Origin: Streptomyces nitrosporeus
Lineage (GTDB): Bacteria > Actinomycetota > Actinomycetes > Streptomycetales > Streptomycetaceae
Reading direction: 5' to 3'
DNA length: 64,000 nucleotides
NCBI RefSeq assembly: GCF_008704555.1
Contig: NZ_CP023702.1
Span: forward strand, 992,001 to 1,056,000
Part shown: positions 54,827 to 63,588 of the stretch, piece by piece
Numbering within the stretch: the stretch's first letter is position 1
How the letters are laid out: each line of letters opens with the position of its first letter
Made by a program: the position numbers and the translations under genes
Notes under the pieces: model-generated
What the model was told of the DNA's origin: nothing
The model's input: the letters and a program-made list of their open reading frames with translations, nothing else
Databases searched by the model: none

Positions 54827-55233
54827 AGCCCTGACTCCTCCTTGAGTCCTTCAGCGCTGCGGTCTACGGCTTGGTACAATGAAACAACTTCTGCGTCTTT
54901 GTGTCTCCAGGGGAGCACAGTCGAAGTGAGAACGCCAGAGCCCTCGCGAAATCAGGAGACGCCTTCGGGATCAGGAGGCGCCGGGAGAACCCGTCGCGCC
55001 GGGCCCCGCGGAGCCTTCCGCCGCCCGGCGGGATGTACGCACGCTTCCGCACCGGCGCAGGATCCCCACCGCCGGCGCCACCGCCGCCGAGAGTCGGCTC
55101 CCGGCTCCCGGCAGATTCCCTGGTCGCCGTCGGCCTTGCGGTCAACTCCGTTTGTTTCATTGACATTTCACTTGGAAGTCGTACCGTTGGGAGCGCTCCC
55201 ATAACAGTCTTGCAACTGGAAGGAGTTCCCCCC
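54827..55233. other. Divergent intergenic region between lcp and the LPMO gene
   Basis: 407 bp. The right end contains the LPMO promoter and CebR-type operator (listed separately). The left end must hold the lcp promoter; an AT-richer patch (54870-54900, with TTGTTT on the minus strand) is the likely place, but no clean -10 was found. The middle is GC-rich without a supportable gene. Confidence 0.6.
55160..55201 (+). promoter_or_regulatory. LPMO promoter with perfect CebR-type operator
   Basis: TTGACA (55160-55165) and TACCGT (55182-55187) are 16 bp apart and form a good promoter. Directly after the -10, 55188-55201 is TGGGAGCGCTCCCA, a perfect 14-bp palindrome identical to the operator consensus known for CebR, the cello-oligosaccharide-responsive LacI-type repressor of streptomycetes. 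Its position over the expected transcription start fits repression relieved by cellobiose or cellotriose. Confidence 0.88.
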
Positions 55234-55908
55234 ATGCGCAAACAGAATCCGTTGGCCGGGCGTTCGCGGTCGTTCCTCCGCAGGCCCCTCCAGGCACTCG
55301 TCATGCTGTTCGCCCTGATCGCCGGCGCACTGACCTGGTCGGCCCCCGCCCAGGCCCACGGCACCATCGTCGAGCCCGCTTCCCGCGCCTACCAGTGCTG
55401 GAAGACCTGGGGCAGCAACCACACGAACCCGGCCATGCAGACCCAGGACCCCATGTGCTGGCAGGCCTTCCAGGCCAACGCCGACACCATGTGGAACTGG
55501 ATGAGCGCGCTCCGCGACGGACTCGGCGGTCAGTTCCAGGCCCGGACCCCCGACGGGACGCTCTGCAGCAACAACCTCTCGCGGAACGCCAGCCTGGACA
55601 AGCCCGGACAGTGGAAGACCACCACCGTCGGCAACAACTTCTCGGTCCACCTGCGCGACCAGGCGTCCCACGGTGCCGACTACTTCAAGGTCTACGTGAG
55701 CAAGCAGGGCTTCAACCCCACGACCCAGACCCTGGGCTGGGGCAACCTCGACTTCATCACGCAGACCGGCAGCTACGCCCCGGCACAGGACATCACGTTC
55801 CCCGTCCAGACCTCCGGCTACTCCGGACACCACGTCCTGTTCGTGATCTGGCAGGCCTCGCACCTCGACCAGGCCTACATGTGGTGCAGCGACGTGAACT
55901 TCGGCTGA
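55234..55908 (+). CDS. AA10 lytic polysaccharide monooxygenase
   Basis: 224 residues. A signal peptide ends AQA-H, so the mature enzyme starts at His42, the copper-binding N-terminal histidine. The second brace residue is His146 (SHGADYFKVYV), and Phe223 near the C-terminus (WCSDVNF) is the axial residue. It is a single catalytic domain with no carbohydrate-binding module. AA10 enzymes oxidatively cleave crystalline chitin or cellulose. The CebR operator in its promoter argues for cellulose, though chitin is not excluded. AAGGAG lies eight bases before the ATG. A long hairpin follows at 55972-56021. Confidence 0.95.
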   Translation: MRKQNPLAGRSRSFLRRPLQALVMLFALIAGALTWSAPAQAHGTIVEPASRAYQCWKTWGSNHTNPAMQTQDPMCWQAFQANADTMWNWMSALRDGLGGQFQARTPDGTLCSNNLSRNASLDKPGQWKTTTVGNNFSVHLRDQASHGADYFKVYVSKQGFNPTTQTLGWGNLDFITQTGSYAPAQDITFPVQTSGYSGHHVLFVIWQASHLDQAYMWCSDVNFG

Positions 55909-56314
55909 GCCGGGGAGCACCGCACGCACCGGCCTCGGCCGGGCGCCGGTGACCCGCCGCCCGGCCGGCCGAGCCCCGTCGGGGCAGGGGACCCATGCGG
56001 TCGTCCTGTCCCGACGGGGCTTCCCGTGCTCCTGATGCCGTGACCGGAAACCTTTGCCGGGCCGTTCGCCGTGCTGGATGGCAGGGCGGCGTCCGGCTGG
56101 GGCTCACGGTGATGTGCCTGTGGGTGCACCGGCGTTCCTTGAGCTCGGTGGCGGTGACGCCCGGGACGGAGTCCGGCGCGGCACCAGGACCGCCTGGCGG
56201 AAGGTGCCCAGGGTCCGTGACCCGCGCGGGGTGTCGGGACGGCGACGCCGCGCGGCCGGGGTCCGGCTTCCGGGCCGGACGACGTGACGGCGGTGGTGCC
56301 GGTACCGGCAGCGG
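55909..56314. other. Intergenic region between convergent LPMO and GT39 genes
   Basis: 406 bp. Holds a strong terminator hairpin (55972-56021). The remaining GC-rich sequence to 56314 shows no gene I can support. Confidence 0.6.
55972..56021 (+). terminator. 17-bp stem hairpin downstream of the LPMO gene
   Basis: 55972-55988 pairs with 56005-56021 with one mismatch across a 16-base loop, 64 bp beyond the LPMO stop. It may also act on the converging glycosyltransferase transcript. Confidence 0.7.
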
Positions 56315-57844
56315 TCACCTCGTCGTCCCACCGCTCGTTCCCGGGCCGTCGGGTCCGGTACCGGTCTTCGGGGACGGGGCGCGGCCCCGGACGTAGACGG
56401 TGACGCGCGCTCCGTTCACACGGGTTGTTCCGTACTCGTGGAAGTGGCGCCGCAGGGTGCTCGTCTTCGCTTCCTCCCGCGGGTCGGCCGACGGGTGCGC
56501 ACCTGCCGCGCGGACCGCGACGATCCGGTCGAACTCCAGCATGCGCGCGGCGATTTCCCGGGCGGGAAGCTCGATGCCCGCAAGTGTGTGCGACGAAACG
56601 GGATCCTGTGCCAGGGCGAGGTCTGTCAGGGAGCGGGTGTCCTCGGGATCGGCCCCGGTCAGGATCCGGTGCCGGCCGGAGAGATAGAGCAGCCCGTCGC
56701 CGGGACGGCCTTCCTCGCGTACGGTGGCGCCGATGGCGGTGACGTCGTCGCTTCGGCTCTGGGGAGTCCTCAGCGACATGCTCGGCGGGACGAGGGCGGC
56801 CAGCACGGCCACCGCCGCGGTCCACGTGAGAAGGGGAGAGCGCCGCCGCCGGTGGAGGTGGTCCAGCAAAGCACCCAGCAGCAAGGCCGCTCCGATATTG
56901 CTGTAGACCACGTACCGGTCGACGAAAAGAGGCTTGACCAGGGAGGCGAGCAGCAGCAGGAGCCCCGGGAGCACAAGAATCGGCACAGCCAGCGCGGAAA
57001 GCCGCACGGGCCGCCGCACCTCCAGGGGTACTCGGGCACACACCAGGCCCAGGACCGCCACGACCAGGAAATAGTGGAGCCGCACCGGCCCCTCGATCCA
57101 GGACACCTGCTCCGACTGCCCCGCGCTCCGGACCGCCAGCGGCAGCAGCCCGGCCACCACACACGCGGCGGCCGCACCCCAGGCCCTCAGTACCGGTCGC
57201 GGAACACGGGAGACGGCCAGTGTGACGCCGTGGGCGACCAGGGCGAGGACGGCGAACTCGTGGAGCAGACAGGCCAGCAGCATGGTGGCGCCGTAGACCG
57301 CCCACCGCCGGCGGGCGCGGTGCGGGACGCCGGCCACGAGCGCGTAGGTGGCCCAGGTGACCAGGGCGCAGACCATGGCGTACGAGCGGCCTTCCTGCGC
57401 GTACTTCTGTACCTGGGGAAGGAGCGGGAACACCAGCCCGGCCAGCAGTCCGGCGCGGGGCCCCGCCAGGCGCAGTCCCAGGAGCCCGATGCCGCTCGCC
57501 GCCACGGACATGGCAAGCACGGACGGCATCCGCAACGTCAGCAGCCCGCCGCCGAAGAGTCCGTACATCCCGTGCATCACGGTGTAGTAGAGGGCGTGGA
57601 CCAGATCGACGTGCCGGGCGGTGAGCCATATCTGCGAAAGGTCGCGGTGCGCGAGCTGATGGGTGACGGACTCGTCCCCCCACATGGTGTCCTCCCTGCG
57701 GATGCCCCAGAGCCCCAGCACGAGGGTCAGCGCCAAGGGGGCGAGGACGACGACGGCCCGGGCCGGGCCCGGGGAGCGCCGATGGGCGGGCACGGGAGGG
57801 GGAACCGTCCTGAGTACGGCGGGGGCACGTTCGTCAACGGGCAT
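56315..57844 (-). CDS. GT39-like membrane glycosyltransferase
   Basis: 509 residues with about ten membrane segments in the first 370, then a soluble C-terminal domain. The first external loop carries an Asp-Glu pair (MWGDESVTHQLAHRD, about 54-68), the catalytic-type acidic motif of polyprenyl-phosphate-sugar-dependent glycosyltransferases (PMT/ArnT superfamily). YVVYSNIGAALLLGALLDHLH and similar helices complete the fold. It would transfer a sugar from a lipid carrier onto a protein or cell-envelope glycan outside the membrane. The acceptor is unknown. It is divergent from a two-component system 128 bp away, which may regulate it. Confidence 0.85.
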   Translation of the reverse strand: MPVDERAPAVLRTVPPPVPAHRRSPGPARAVVVLAPLALTLVLGLWGIRREDTMWGDESVTHQLAHRDLSQIWLTARHVDLVHALYYTVMHGMYGLFGGGLLTLRMPSVLAMSVAASGIGLLGLRLAGPRAGLLAGLVFPLLPQVQKYAQEGRSYAMVCALVTWATYALVAGVPHRARRRWAVYGATMLLACLLHEFAVLALVAHGVTLAVSRVPRPVLRAWGAAAACVVAGLLPLAVRSAGQSEQVSWIEGPVRLHYFLVVAVLGLVCARVPLEVRRPVRLSALAVPILVLPGLLLLLASLVKPLFVDRYVVYSNIGAALLLGALLDHLHRRRRSPLLTWTAAVAVLAALVPPSMSLRTPQSRSDDVTAIGATVREEGRPGDGLLYLSGRHRILTGADPEDTRSLTDLALAQDPVSSHTLAGIELPAREIAARMLEFDRIVAVRAAGAHPSADPREEAKTSTLRRHFHEYGTTRVNGARVTVYVRGRAPSPKTGTGPDGPGTSGGTTR

Positions 57845-57972
57845 CGGCGGCAGGGCCTTTCAGCAGCGGCGAAGAGACTCCGCCAGCGTGCCCGGACCTC
57901 GTTGACCGGTTGCTGACCCGACCTGACCGGCCGATCAGGAAGCCGGGCCGGCGCTGTGCGAGGCTGCACCAC

Positions 57973-58653
57973 ATGCGCATCCTGGTGGTCGAAGACGAGG
58001 TGGACCTCGCCCGCACCCTGCACACCGGTCTGACCGCCGAGGGGTACAGCGTCGACCTCGCCCATGACGGCCGGCAGGGGCTGTGGATGGCCCGGACCGG
58101 CGAATACGCCCTTGTGGTACTGGATCTGATGCTGCCCGGACTCAACGGCTACAAGGTCTGCGCCCAGCTGCGCCGGGAGAACAACGCGACCCCCATCCTG
58201 GTGCTCACCGCCAAGGACGGGGAGTGGGACCAGGCAGAGGCGCTGGACACGGGGGCCGACGACTACCTGGTCAAACCCTTCTCCTACGTGGTGCTCGTCG
58301 CACGGCTGCGGGCCCTGGTCAGACGGGCCGCCACGGCCGCCCCGCCCGTCCTCGCCGTGGGCGACCTCTCGTTGGACGTCGCCGGCCGGGTCTGCCGCCG
58401 GGCCGGGGCCCGGGTGGAACTCACGCCCAGGGAGTTCGCCGTGCTGGAACTGCTGGCCCGCAGAGCGGGCCAGGCGGTCTCCAAAACGGATCTGCTCTAT
58501 CACGCGTGGCCCGACGAAGCACAGGATCCCAATCTGGTGGAGGCGCGCGTCAGCGCCCTCCGCAAGAAGGTGGATGCCGCGTTCCACCGGCAGTCCCTGC
58601 AGACCGTACGGGGCACCGGCTACCGATTGGTGGACGACCGTGAACGCGACTGA
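57973..58653 (+). CDS. OmpR-family response regulator
   Basis: 226 residues. The receiver domain has phospho-acceptor Asp51 (VVLDLMLP), acidic Asp8/Glu7 (VVEDEVD), Thr79 (VLTAKD) and Lys101 (LVKPFS). The C-terminal winged helix ends VEARVSALRKKVD and TVRGTGYRLV. It overlaps the histidine kinase gene by 14 bp, so the pair is co-translated. Targets are not visible from sequence; the divergent glycosyltransferase gene is a candidate. Confidence 0.95.
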   Translation: MRILVVEDEVDLARTLHTGLTAEGYSVDLAHDGRQGLWMARTGEYALVVLDLMLPGLNGYKVCAQLRRENNATPILVLTAKDGEWDQAEALDTGADDYLVKPFSYVVLVARLRALVRRAATAAPPVLAVGDLSLDVAGRVCRRAGARVELTPREFAVLELLARRAGQAVSKTDLLYHAWPDEAQDPNLVEARVSALRKKVDAAFHRQSLQTVRGTGYRLVDDRERD

Positions 58654-60154
58654 ACCGCGACGCCTCTGGTGGCCGCGTTCGGTACGAGCCCGCACCGCCC
58701 TGGCCACCGCGGCAGCCTCCGCCGTGATCCTGGCCGGCACCGGCTGGTGGGTACACCGCGACGTCTACCACGAGAGCTCGCGGATCGCCGAAGGGCAGGC
58801 GCAGGAACGGCTCCTGGCTCTCGTCGACCAGTTGGAGGACGGTGTGGTCCCCGTTCGCCGGAGCACTGTGCCGTACGAGGTCGTCGCGACCGGCCGCCGT
58901 GCCGCTGTCGCCTACGGCGGAGGCATGGAGGAGTTCGGTCCCGGCGCCCGCCATGTGCTGCCCGCCCCGCCGAAGGCCGTGTTGCCCGCTCCCCCACCGG
59001 ACGACGGGACGGGCTGGGGCTACGCGACCCGCCCCATGCGCATACCGGCGCGCCCCGGCGCCGAGCCCGGGGACCTGTTCGGCGAGGACGGCGGGACCTA
59101 CCCGGTCATGTACGACGATGTCAGGGCCGATGAGCTGAGCAGCGACAGAGTGGCCGCTCTGGGCATCGCCTCCGACGCCCAGCTGCGGGTCTACGTGGTG
59201 GTGCTCCCGCACGCGGCCGAGGACATCGCCGGGGCGATCACCGAGGCCACCGACCGCCGTCTGCTGCGGGCCGGGCTCGTCGGCCTCGTACTGATCGCCG
59301 CCGTCACCTACTTCGCCGTCCGTATCGCGCTGCGACCGGTCGAGGCCATCCGCGTCCTCACCGCCTCGGTCACCCCGAGCGATCCTCGCGAACGTGTCAC
59401 CGTCCCCGCCACGGGACACGAGATCACCGCCCTGGCCACCACCATCAACACCACCCTCCAGCGCCTCGACAACGCCGCCGCCCGGCAACGCCGCTTCGTC
59501 GCGGACGCCGCCCACGAACTGCGCAGCCCCCTCACCACCCTGCTGGCCAGCCTGGAGGTCGCGCTCGCCTATCCGGAGCGCACCGACTGGCCCGCCGCGG
59601 TCACCACCGCCGCCCGGCAGACCCGCCGGCTCCAGGCCCTCACCGAAGACCTGCTGCTCCTCGCCCGCCTCGACACCCGCGCCCCCGCGGCCGGACCCGA
59701 AACCGTCGACCTGGCAGCCCTCGCCTCCCGGCTGACCGAGCAGTACCCGCTCACCGAAAGGCCGTTGACCCTCACCTGCGACAGCACCGCCCCCGCACAC
59801 GTGCACGGGAACCCCGGCGCATACGAACGGCTGCTGCGCAACCTCATCGACAACGCCGCCCGCCACGCCGCACACCGCATCCAGGTCACGGTCCAGAACC
59901 AGGACACCTGGGTCGTCCTCACGGTGCACGACGACGGACCGGGCGTGCCCGCCGAGGACGCCGAGCGCGTCTTCGAACGCTTCGTCCGGCTCGACGACGC
60001 CCGTTCCCGCGACCACGGCGGCACCGGCCTGGGCCTCGCCATCGCCCGTGACCTGGCCCACCGCAACCGGGGCACCCTCACCCTCGTCCCACAGACCCTC
60101 GGAGCTTGCTTCCGGCTACGCCTCCCCCGAGCCCTCGCCCCGGCCGGGAGCTGA
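58640..60154 (+). CDS. Two-component sensor histidine kinase
   Basis: 504 residues from a GTG start inside the end of the regulator gene. TM1 is about 17-36 and TM2 about 209-228, enclosing an extracytoplasmic sensor region with an unusual Pro/Gly-rich stretch (about 105-145). HAMP follows, then the H-box FVADAAHELRSPLTTLL (His292), N-box NLIDNAARHA, G1 DDGPGVP and G2 GTGLGLAIARDLA. It is a complete class I kinase for the adjacent OmpR regulator. The signal is unknown; a cell-envelope cue would fit the adjacent glycosyltransferase. Confidence 0.95.
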   Translation: MNATEPRRLWWPRSVRARTALATAAASAVILAGTGWWVHRDVYHESSRIAEGQAQERLLALVDQLEDGVVPVRRSTVPYEVVATGRRAAVAYGGGMEEFGPGARHVLPAPPKAVLPAPPPDDGTGWGYATRPMRIPARPGAEPGDLFGEDGGTYPVMYDDVRADELSSDRVAALGIASDAQLRVYVVVLPHAAEDIAGAITEATDRRLLRAGLVGLVLIAAVTYFAVRIALRPVEAIRVLTASVTPSDPRERVTVPATGHEITALATTINTTLQRLDNAAARQRRFVADAAHELRSPLTTLLASLEVALAYPERTDWPAAVTTAARQTRRLQALTEDLLLLARLDTRAPAAGPETVDLAALASRLTEQYPLTERPLTLTCDSTAPAHVHGNPGAYERLLRNLIDNAARHAAHRIQVTVQNQDTWVVLTVHDDGPGVPAEDAERVFERFVRLDDARSRDHGGTGLGLAIARDLAHRNRGTLTLVPQTLGACFRLRLPRALAPAGS

Positions 60155-60353
60155 CGCACTCCACCACGGCAGCGCCCCGTGCACCGGCCCCGTGCCGTGC
60201 CGGCTCGCCGGGACCGGACGCCCCGGACCGGCGCCGGCGCCCGCGGACGGGGGCCGCGATCCGCACTGGGCGGTACCCGGGGAAGGGTCCGGGCCCCGAG
60301 GGGCCCAGGTGCGGGTACACCTCCGGCGCGTACCGCGCTGATACGCCGTCCGG

Positions 60354-60998
60354 TCAGGCCTGCGCCGGGTTGTCCCGCAGTTTGCGGCGTTCCCAGCGGT
60401 TGGGGTGGCGGACGACGACACCGCCCATGCCGCCGGTGCCGGTGAGACGGATCAGCGGGGTCCCCGGGGACCGGTCGGTGGTGGTCCTGTCCTTCAGGCC
60501 GCCGACGCCCGGGTCCATGCCGCCGGTCTCCACGGCCCAGGAGTCGGGGAGGACGATCGTGACGCCGGCCATCTCTCCGTACGCCTCCACCAGGACCTCC
60601 GCGAAACGGCACTCTGCCCGGGTGAAATCGATCTTCACCCCGCCCATGCCTCCGTGCGCGATCACGTGCCCCGGGACCTCCCAGCGCCCGGGGCCCCGGG
60701 ACGTGCCGTGCATACCGCCCTTGAGCAGCAGGGGCGGCAGGTCCTTCGAAGGCTGGGCGCCGGGCAGGTCCGCCGGGAGCCGGGCGCCGGGCAGATCGGC
60801 GGTCAGGGCGGCCAGTTCGGCATAGGTCTTGGAGGTGAGCGCCTGCCCCACCCGCGTGTCCAGCTCGTCGAGGTCGATGCGCCCCTCCGCCGCCGCGTCG
60901 CGTAGCTGTTCCACCACCGCGTCCCGGTCGTCGTGCGAGGCGCGGAGCTGTGCCGAGGGGGCGGGCCGGGAAGCCGGCTCGGGAAGCGGGGAGGTCAT
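60354..60998 (-). CDS. DUF1707 and LiaF-like C-terminal domain protein
   Basis: 214 residues. DUF1707 spans about 17-70 (LRASHDDRDAVVEQLRDAAAEGRIDLDELDTRVGQALTSKTYAELAALTADLPG). After a linker, residues 110-205 resemble the beta-helical C-terminal domain of LiaF-type cell-wall stress proteins, with repeated GGMGGV turns (117-121, 189-193). There is no membrane segment, so it is a soluble version. ATG 60998 is favoured for fit to the family; ATG 61061 is possible. A role in envelope-stress signalling is suggested by the domain and by the kinase next door, but not proven. Confidence 0.85.
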   Translation of the reverse strand: MTSPLPEPASRPAPSAQLRASHDDRDAVVEQLRDAAAEGRIDLDELDTRVGQALTSKTYAELAALTADLPGARLPADLPGAQPSKDLPPLLLKGGMHGTSRGPGRWEVPGHVIAHGGMGGVKIDFTRAECRFAEVLVEAYGEMAGVTIVLPDSWAVETGGMDPGVGGLKDRTTTDRSPGTPLIRLTGTGGMGGVVVRHPNRWERRKLRDNPAQA

Positions 60999-61139
60999 GC
61001 CGTCAGGATAACCAGCCGCCAAGGACGCTTGCACGGGGCCGGGTTGGGCCGGAAAGCTCATGTCTTCCCGGCCCGGCCCGGCCCGGCGGCCGTGCGTGAG
61101 GGGGGTGCCGCCGTCGTCGTTGCCGGTCCCGGTGCCGCG

Positions 61140-63023
61140 TCAGGTGCGCTTGAAGTACGCGATCTCGCCGACGGCGATCGGCCGCCCGTCGCCCTCGCCG
61201 GCGGCCTCCCGCAGGACGATCCGGACGGAGACGACGTCGCTGATGCCCATCCGTACCGTCTGGGGGCCCGGTTTGTCGCTGAGTTTCATGGTCTGCTCGT
61301 GGGTCTTGCCGTCCTCGGTCGTGATGAGCAGTTCGGCCCGGGTGGGCCTGGCGCCCTGCCGGAACTTCTCGGGTTTCGCCGAGACCCCGGGGCGGACGGT
61401 GACACCGACCAGCCGGAACGGCTTGTCGAAGGCCGCGGTCAGCGAGGCGCCGGTACCGGGCGCTCCCCAGTAGGTGTTGGAGAGACCGTCCACGGCGTCA
61501 TCCGCGGGGTGCCCGGGGGTGACGGCGCTCGCGGTGACGTTCTCCGGGCCGATCTCCGCCGTGCCGCCGAGCTTGTCGCGCACGTCCTCGAAGACGAAGC
61601 GCCCGGCCGGTACGAGGAGGAAGCCCGCGACCAGGACGCCCACGACCACCAGGGCCAGCAGGCTTCCCCGCAGCAGACGCCCCGAGCCCGCCCGCACCCT
61701 GCGCCGGGCGAAGGGCCACCTGGTACGCCACCAGGGCAGCGCCTCCGCCTGCGGGCGGGGCTTGAGCGGAGCCGCGCAGCGGCGGCAGAAGGTGCGCTCC
61801 GGCCCGTTCGGGGCACCGCATGCCGGGCAGGGCGGACCGGCCGGCTCGTCGTCCGCCGCCACGGGCCGGACGACAGGACGCGGGGCGACCGGAACGGCGG
61901 GCCGTACGGCGCCCACGGGTTCCTCCTCCGCCTGCGGACGCGGTCGTACCGGTCCGGGCGGCGCCGGACGTACGGGAGCGGGCGGCGCCGGCCGTACGGG
62001 GGCAGGCCTGGCCGGGCCCGGGTCGCGGGCCGGAGGGGGCGCCTGTTCCGGCGTCCCCCGGGACGCGGCGGGGCCGGATGTACCGGACGCGCCCAGCCTG
62101 TTCGGCGTCCCGCCCGCCGGTTCGGTCCGGGGGGCAGAACCCGGCGCGGGCGGGGTGCCGGGGGCCTGAGGCGGTGCGGTGCGGATCACCCTGGAGGCCG
62201 GGGCCCCGGAGCCCCTGGCGGAACCGGAAGCGGAGGTCCCTGCTCGTTCGGGGCGGGCGGGTGGACCGGCCGGTTCCGGCTGCCCGGTCTCGGGCGGGGT
62301 GGTACCGGCTCCGGCGGCGGGCGTCCCCGCCGGAGGGGCCGGGGGCCGGGGTGGAGTACCCGTGCCCGGAGCAGGCGGAGAGGCCACCGCCGGAACGGGG
62401 GCCGGGGGGTGCGCGCCGGGGGCCGGGGCATGGATGTCCGGGGCCGGTGAAGGTGGCGGTGACGGTGGCTCGCCGGACTCCGGGGCCGAGGGCCCGTTCG
62501 GGGTCGGGGCCGGGGCCGGAGGCGGAACGGGACGCGCCCCGGAATCCGAAGCGGAACCCGTGCCCGGAGCGGAACCCGTGCCCGGAGCGGATCCCGGGTC
62601 CGGGGCTGAACCCGCACCCGGAGCGGGCCCCGTGGCCGGGGTGGAAGCCGTACCCCCGCCTGTGGCCGATCCCGTGCCCGGAGCGGATCCCGCGCCCGGG
62701 GCTGAACCCGCCCCCGGAGCGGGAGCCGTGGCCGCGCCCGGGGCGGCGGATGTGCCCGAGTCGGGCCGTGCGGAGGCCGGTTCCCCGGGCCGGGGGCCGC
62801 CGGTGTCCGCGGCCGGACCGTCGTCCTCCGCCACCGGCCCGTCGGGCCCGCTGCCGGGCTCCTCCGCCGTCGCCTCCGACAGAGATGACGAGGCATCAGG
62901 TATGGGGGCGGGAACTGCCGGTGCCGGCCTGGCCGAGGACCAGCCCAGGTAGGTGCCGCAGCTGACGCAGAAGTCCTCGTCCTCGCCGTTGGCGGCGCCG
63001 CATGCCGGACATGAGCGCGTCAC
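61140..63023 (-). CDS. eCIS-locus zinc-ribbon / discoidin-like membrane protein
   Basis: 627 residues, GTG start. An N-terminal zinc ribbon (CPACGAANGEDEDFCVSC, about 5-22) precedes about 365 residues of Pro/Ala/Gly-rich low-complexity sequence. A second zinc ribbon (Cys399, 402, 413, 416) follows, then a transmembrane helix (about 454-475) and a C-terminal discoidin/F5-8-type-C-like beta-sandwich (about 486-627, ASAVTPGHPADDAVDGLSNTYWGAPGTGASLTAAFDKP). It lies one base after the gpI-like gene, so it belongs to the same operon. Proteins of this type occur in Streptomyces contractile-injection loci; the role is unknown, possibly membrane tethering with an outward-facing binding domain. Confidence 0.85.
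   Translation of the reverse strand: MTRSCPACGAANGEDEDFCVSCGTYLGWSSARPAPAVPAPIPDASSSLSEATAEEPGSGPDGPVAEDDGPAADTGGPRPGEPASARPDSGTSAAPGAATAPAPGAGSAPGAGSAPGTGSATGGGTASTPATGPAPGAGSAPDPGSAPGTGSAPGTGSASDSGARPVPPPAPAPTPNGPSAPESGEPPSPPPSPAPDIHAPAPGAHPPAPVPAVASPPAPGTGTPPRPPAPPAGTPAAGAGTTPPETGQPEPAGPPARPERAGTSASGSARGSGAPASRVIRTAPPQAPGTPPAPGSAPRTEPAGGTPNRLGASGTSGPAASRGTPEQAPPPARDPGPARPAPVRPAPPAPVRPAPPGPVRPRPQAEEEPVGAVRPAVPVAPRPVVRPVAADDEPAGPPCPACGAPNGPERTFCRRCAAPLKPRPQAEALPWWRTRWPFARRRVRAGSGRLLRGSLLALVVVGVLVAGFLLVPAGRFVFEDVRDKLGGTAEIGPENVTASAVTPGHPADDAVDGLSNTYWGAPGTGASLTAAFDKPFRLVGVTVRPGVSAKPEKFRQGARPTRAELLITTEDGKTHEQTMKLSDKPGPQTVRMGISDVVSVRIVLREAAGEGDGRPIAVGEIAYFKRT
62555..62760. repeat. Low-complexity tandem repeat in the zinc-ribbon protein linker
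   Basis: Imperfect hexameric and dodecameric repeats of the CCCGGAGCGGAA/CCCGTG type encode runs of Gly-Ser-Ala-Pro-Gly units on the minus strand. The repeat phase keeps the frame open. Confidence 0.8.
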
Positions 63024-63024
63024 G

Positions 63025-63588
63025 TCAGTCTCCTGTCTCGTCCGGTGTGCCCGGCAGGATCTCCACCCGGCAGGTGAGGTGGGCGGGGCACGAGGCCCGG
63101 ACGACGCCCAGGACGCGGGCCGCGTCCACCGGGCCGCCGTCCAGTGCCCGGACCCGTACCAGCAGTTCTCCGGTCGGGGCCGGGGGGAGTTCGGCTCCCG
63201 GCTCCGAGGACCAGGCGGCGCCGCCGCCGTCCTGGATGTCGGCCTCCACGCCGAAGCAGAGCCGGAGGTGTTCGGTGAGACCGCGGCGGGTCCCGCGCCA
63301 CCGGTGGAGTTCGACGGCGCGGGCGACGACGGCCCTCTGCAGTTCCACCGGCCATGCGGCGTCGGCGTCGGCCCCCACCCAGGACGACAGCCAGGGCAGG
63401 AAGTCGTCCGGGGTCAACGCGGGCTCGAAGTAGGCCGGGAGGTTGTCGAGGGTGGACAGGACGGGCGCCAGGACGGTGTCGAGGCCCGCGGTGAACCGCT
63501 GGGCGAGGTCGTCGTCGGCGTACAGCGCGGGCAGCAGCCCGCCGATCGGGTACCGGCTGGGGAGGCCGGGGACCGCGGCCCTGGTCAT
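63025..63588 (-). CDS. Phage-tail gpI-like baseplate protein of an eCIS
   Basis: 187 residues. RYPIGGLLPALYADDDLAQRFTAGLDTVLAPVLSTLDNLPAYFEPALTPDDFLPWLSSWVG is the hallmark N-terminus of the P2 gpI-like tail proteins used in contractile injection systems (Afp/PVC baseplate set). RGTRRGLTEHLRLCFGVEADI continues it. It joins the gpJ-like wedge protein in the baseplate. The ATG overlaps the upstream gpJ-like stop by 4 bp, and the stop is one base before the zinc-ribbon gene start. Confidence 0.9.
   Translation of the reverse strand: MTRAAVPGLPSRYPIGGLLPALYADDDLAQRFTAGLDTVLAPVLSTLDNLPAYFEPALTPDDFLPWLSSWVGADADAAWPVELQRAVVARAVELHRWRGTRRGLTEHLRLCFGVEADIQDGGGAAWSSEPGAELPPAPTGELLVRVRALDGGPVDAARVLGVVRASCPAHLTCRVEILPGTPDETGD

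Noticed and set aside
54874..54879. TACAAT hexamer on the plus strand near lcp
   Set aside because: No -35 at proper spacing and no plus-strand gene starts nearby; the LPMO has a better promoter 280 bp further on.
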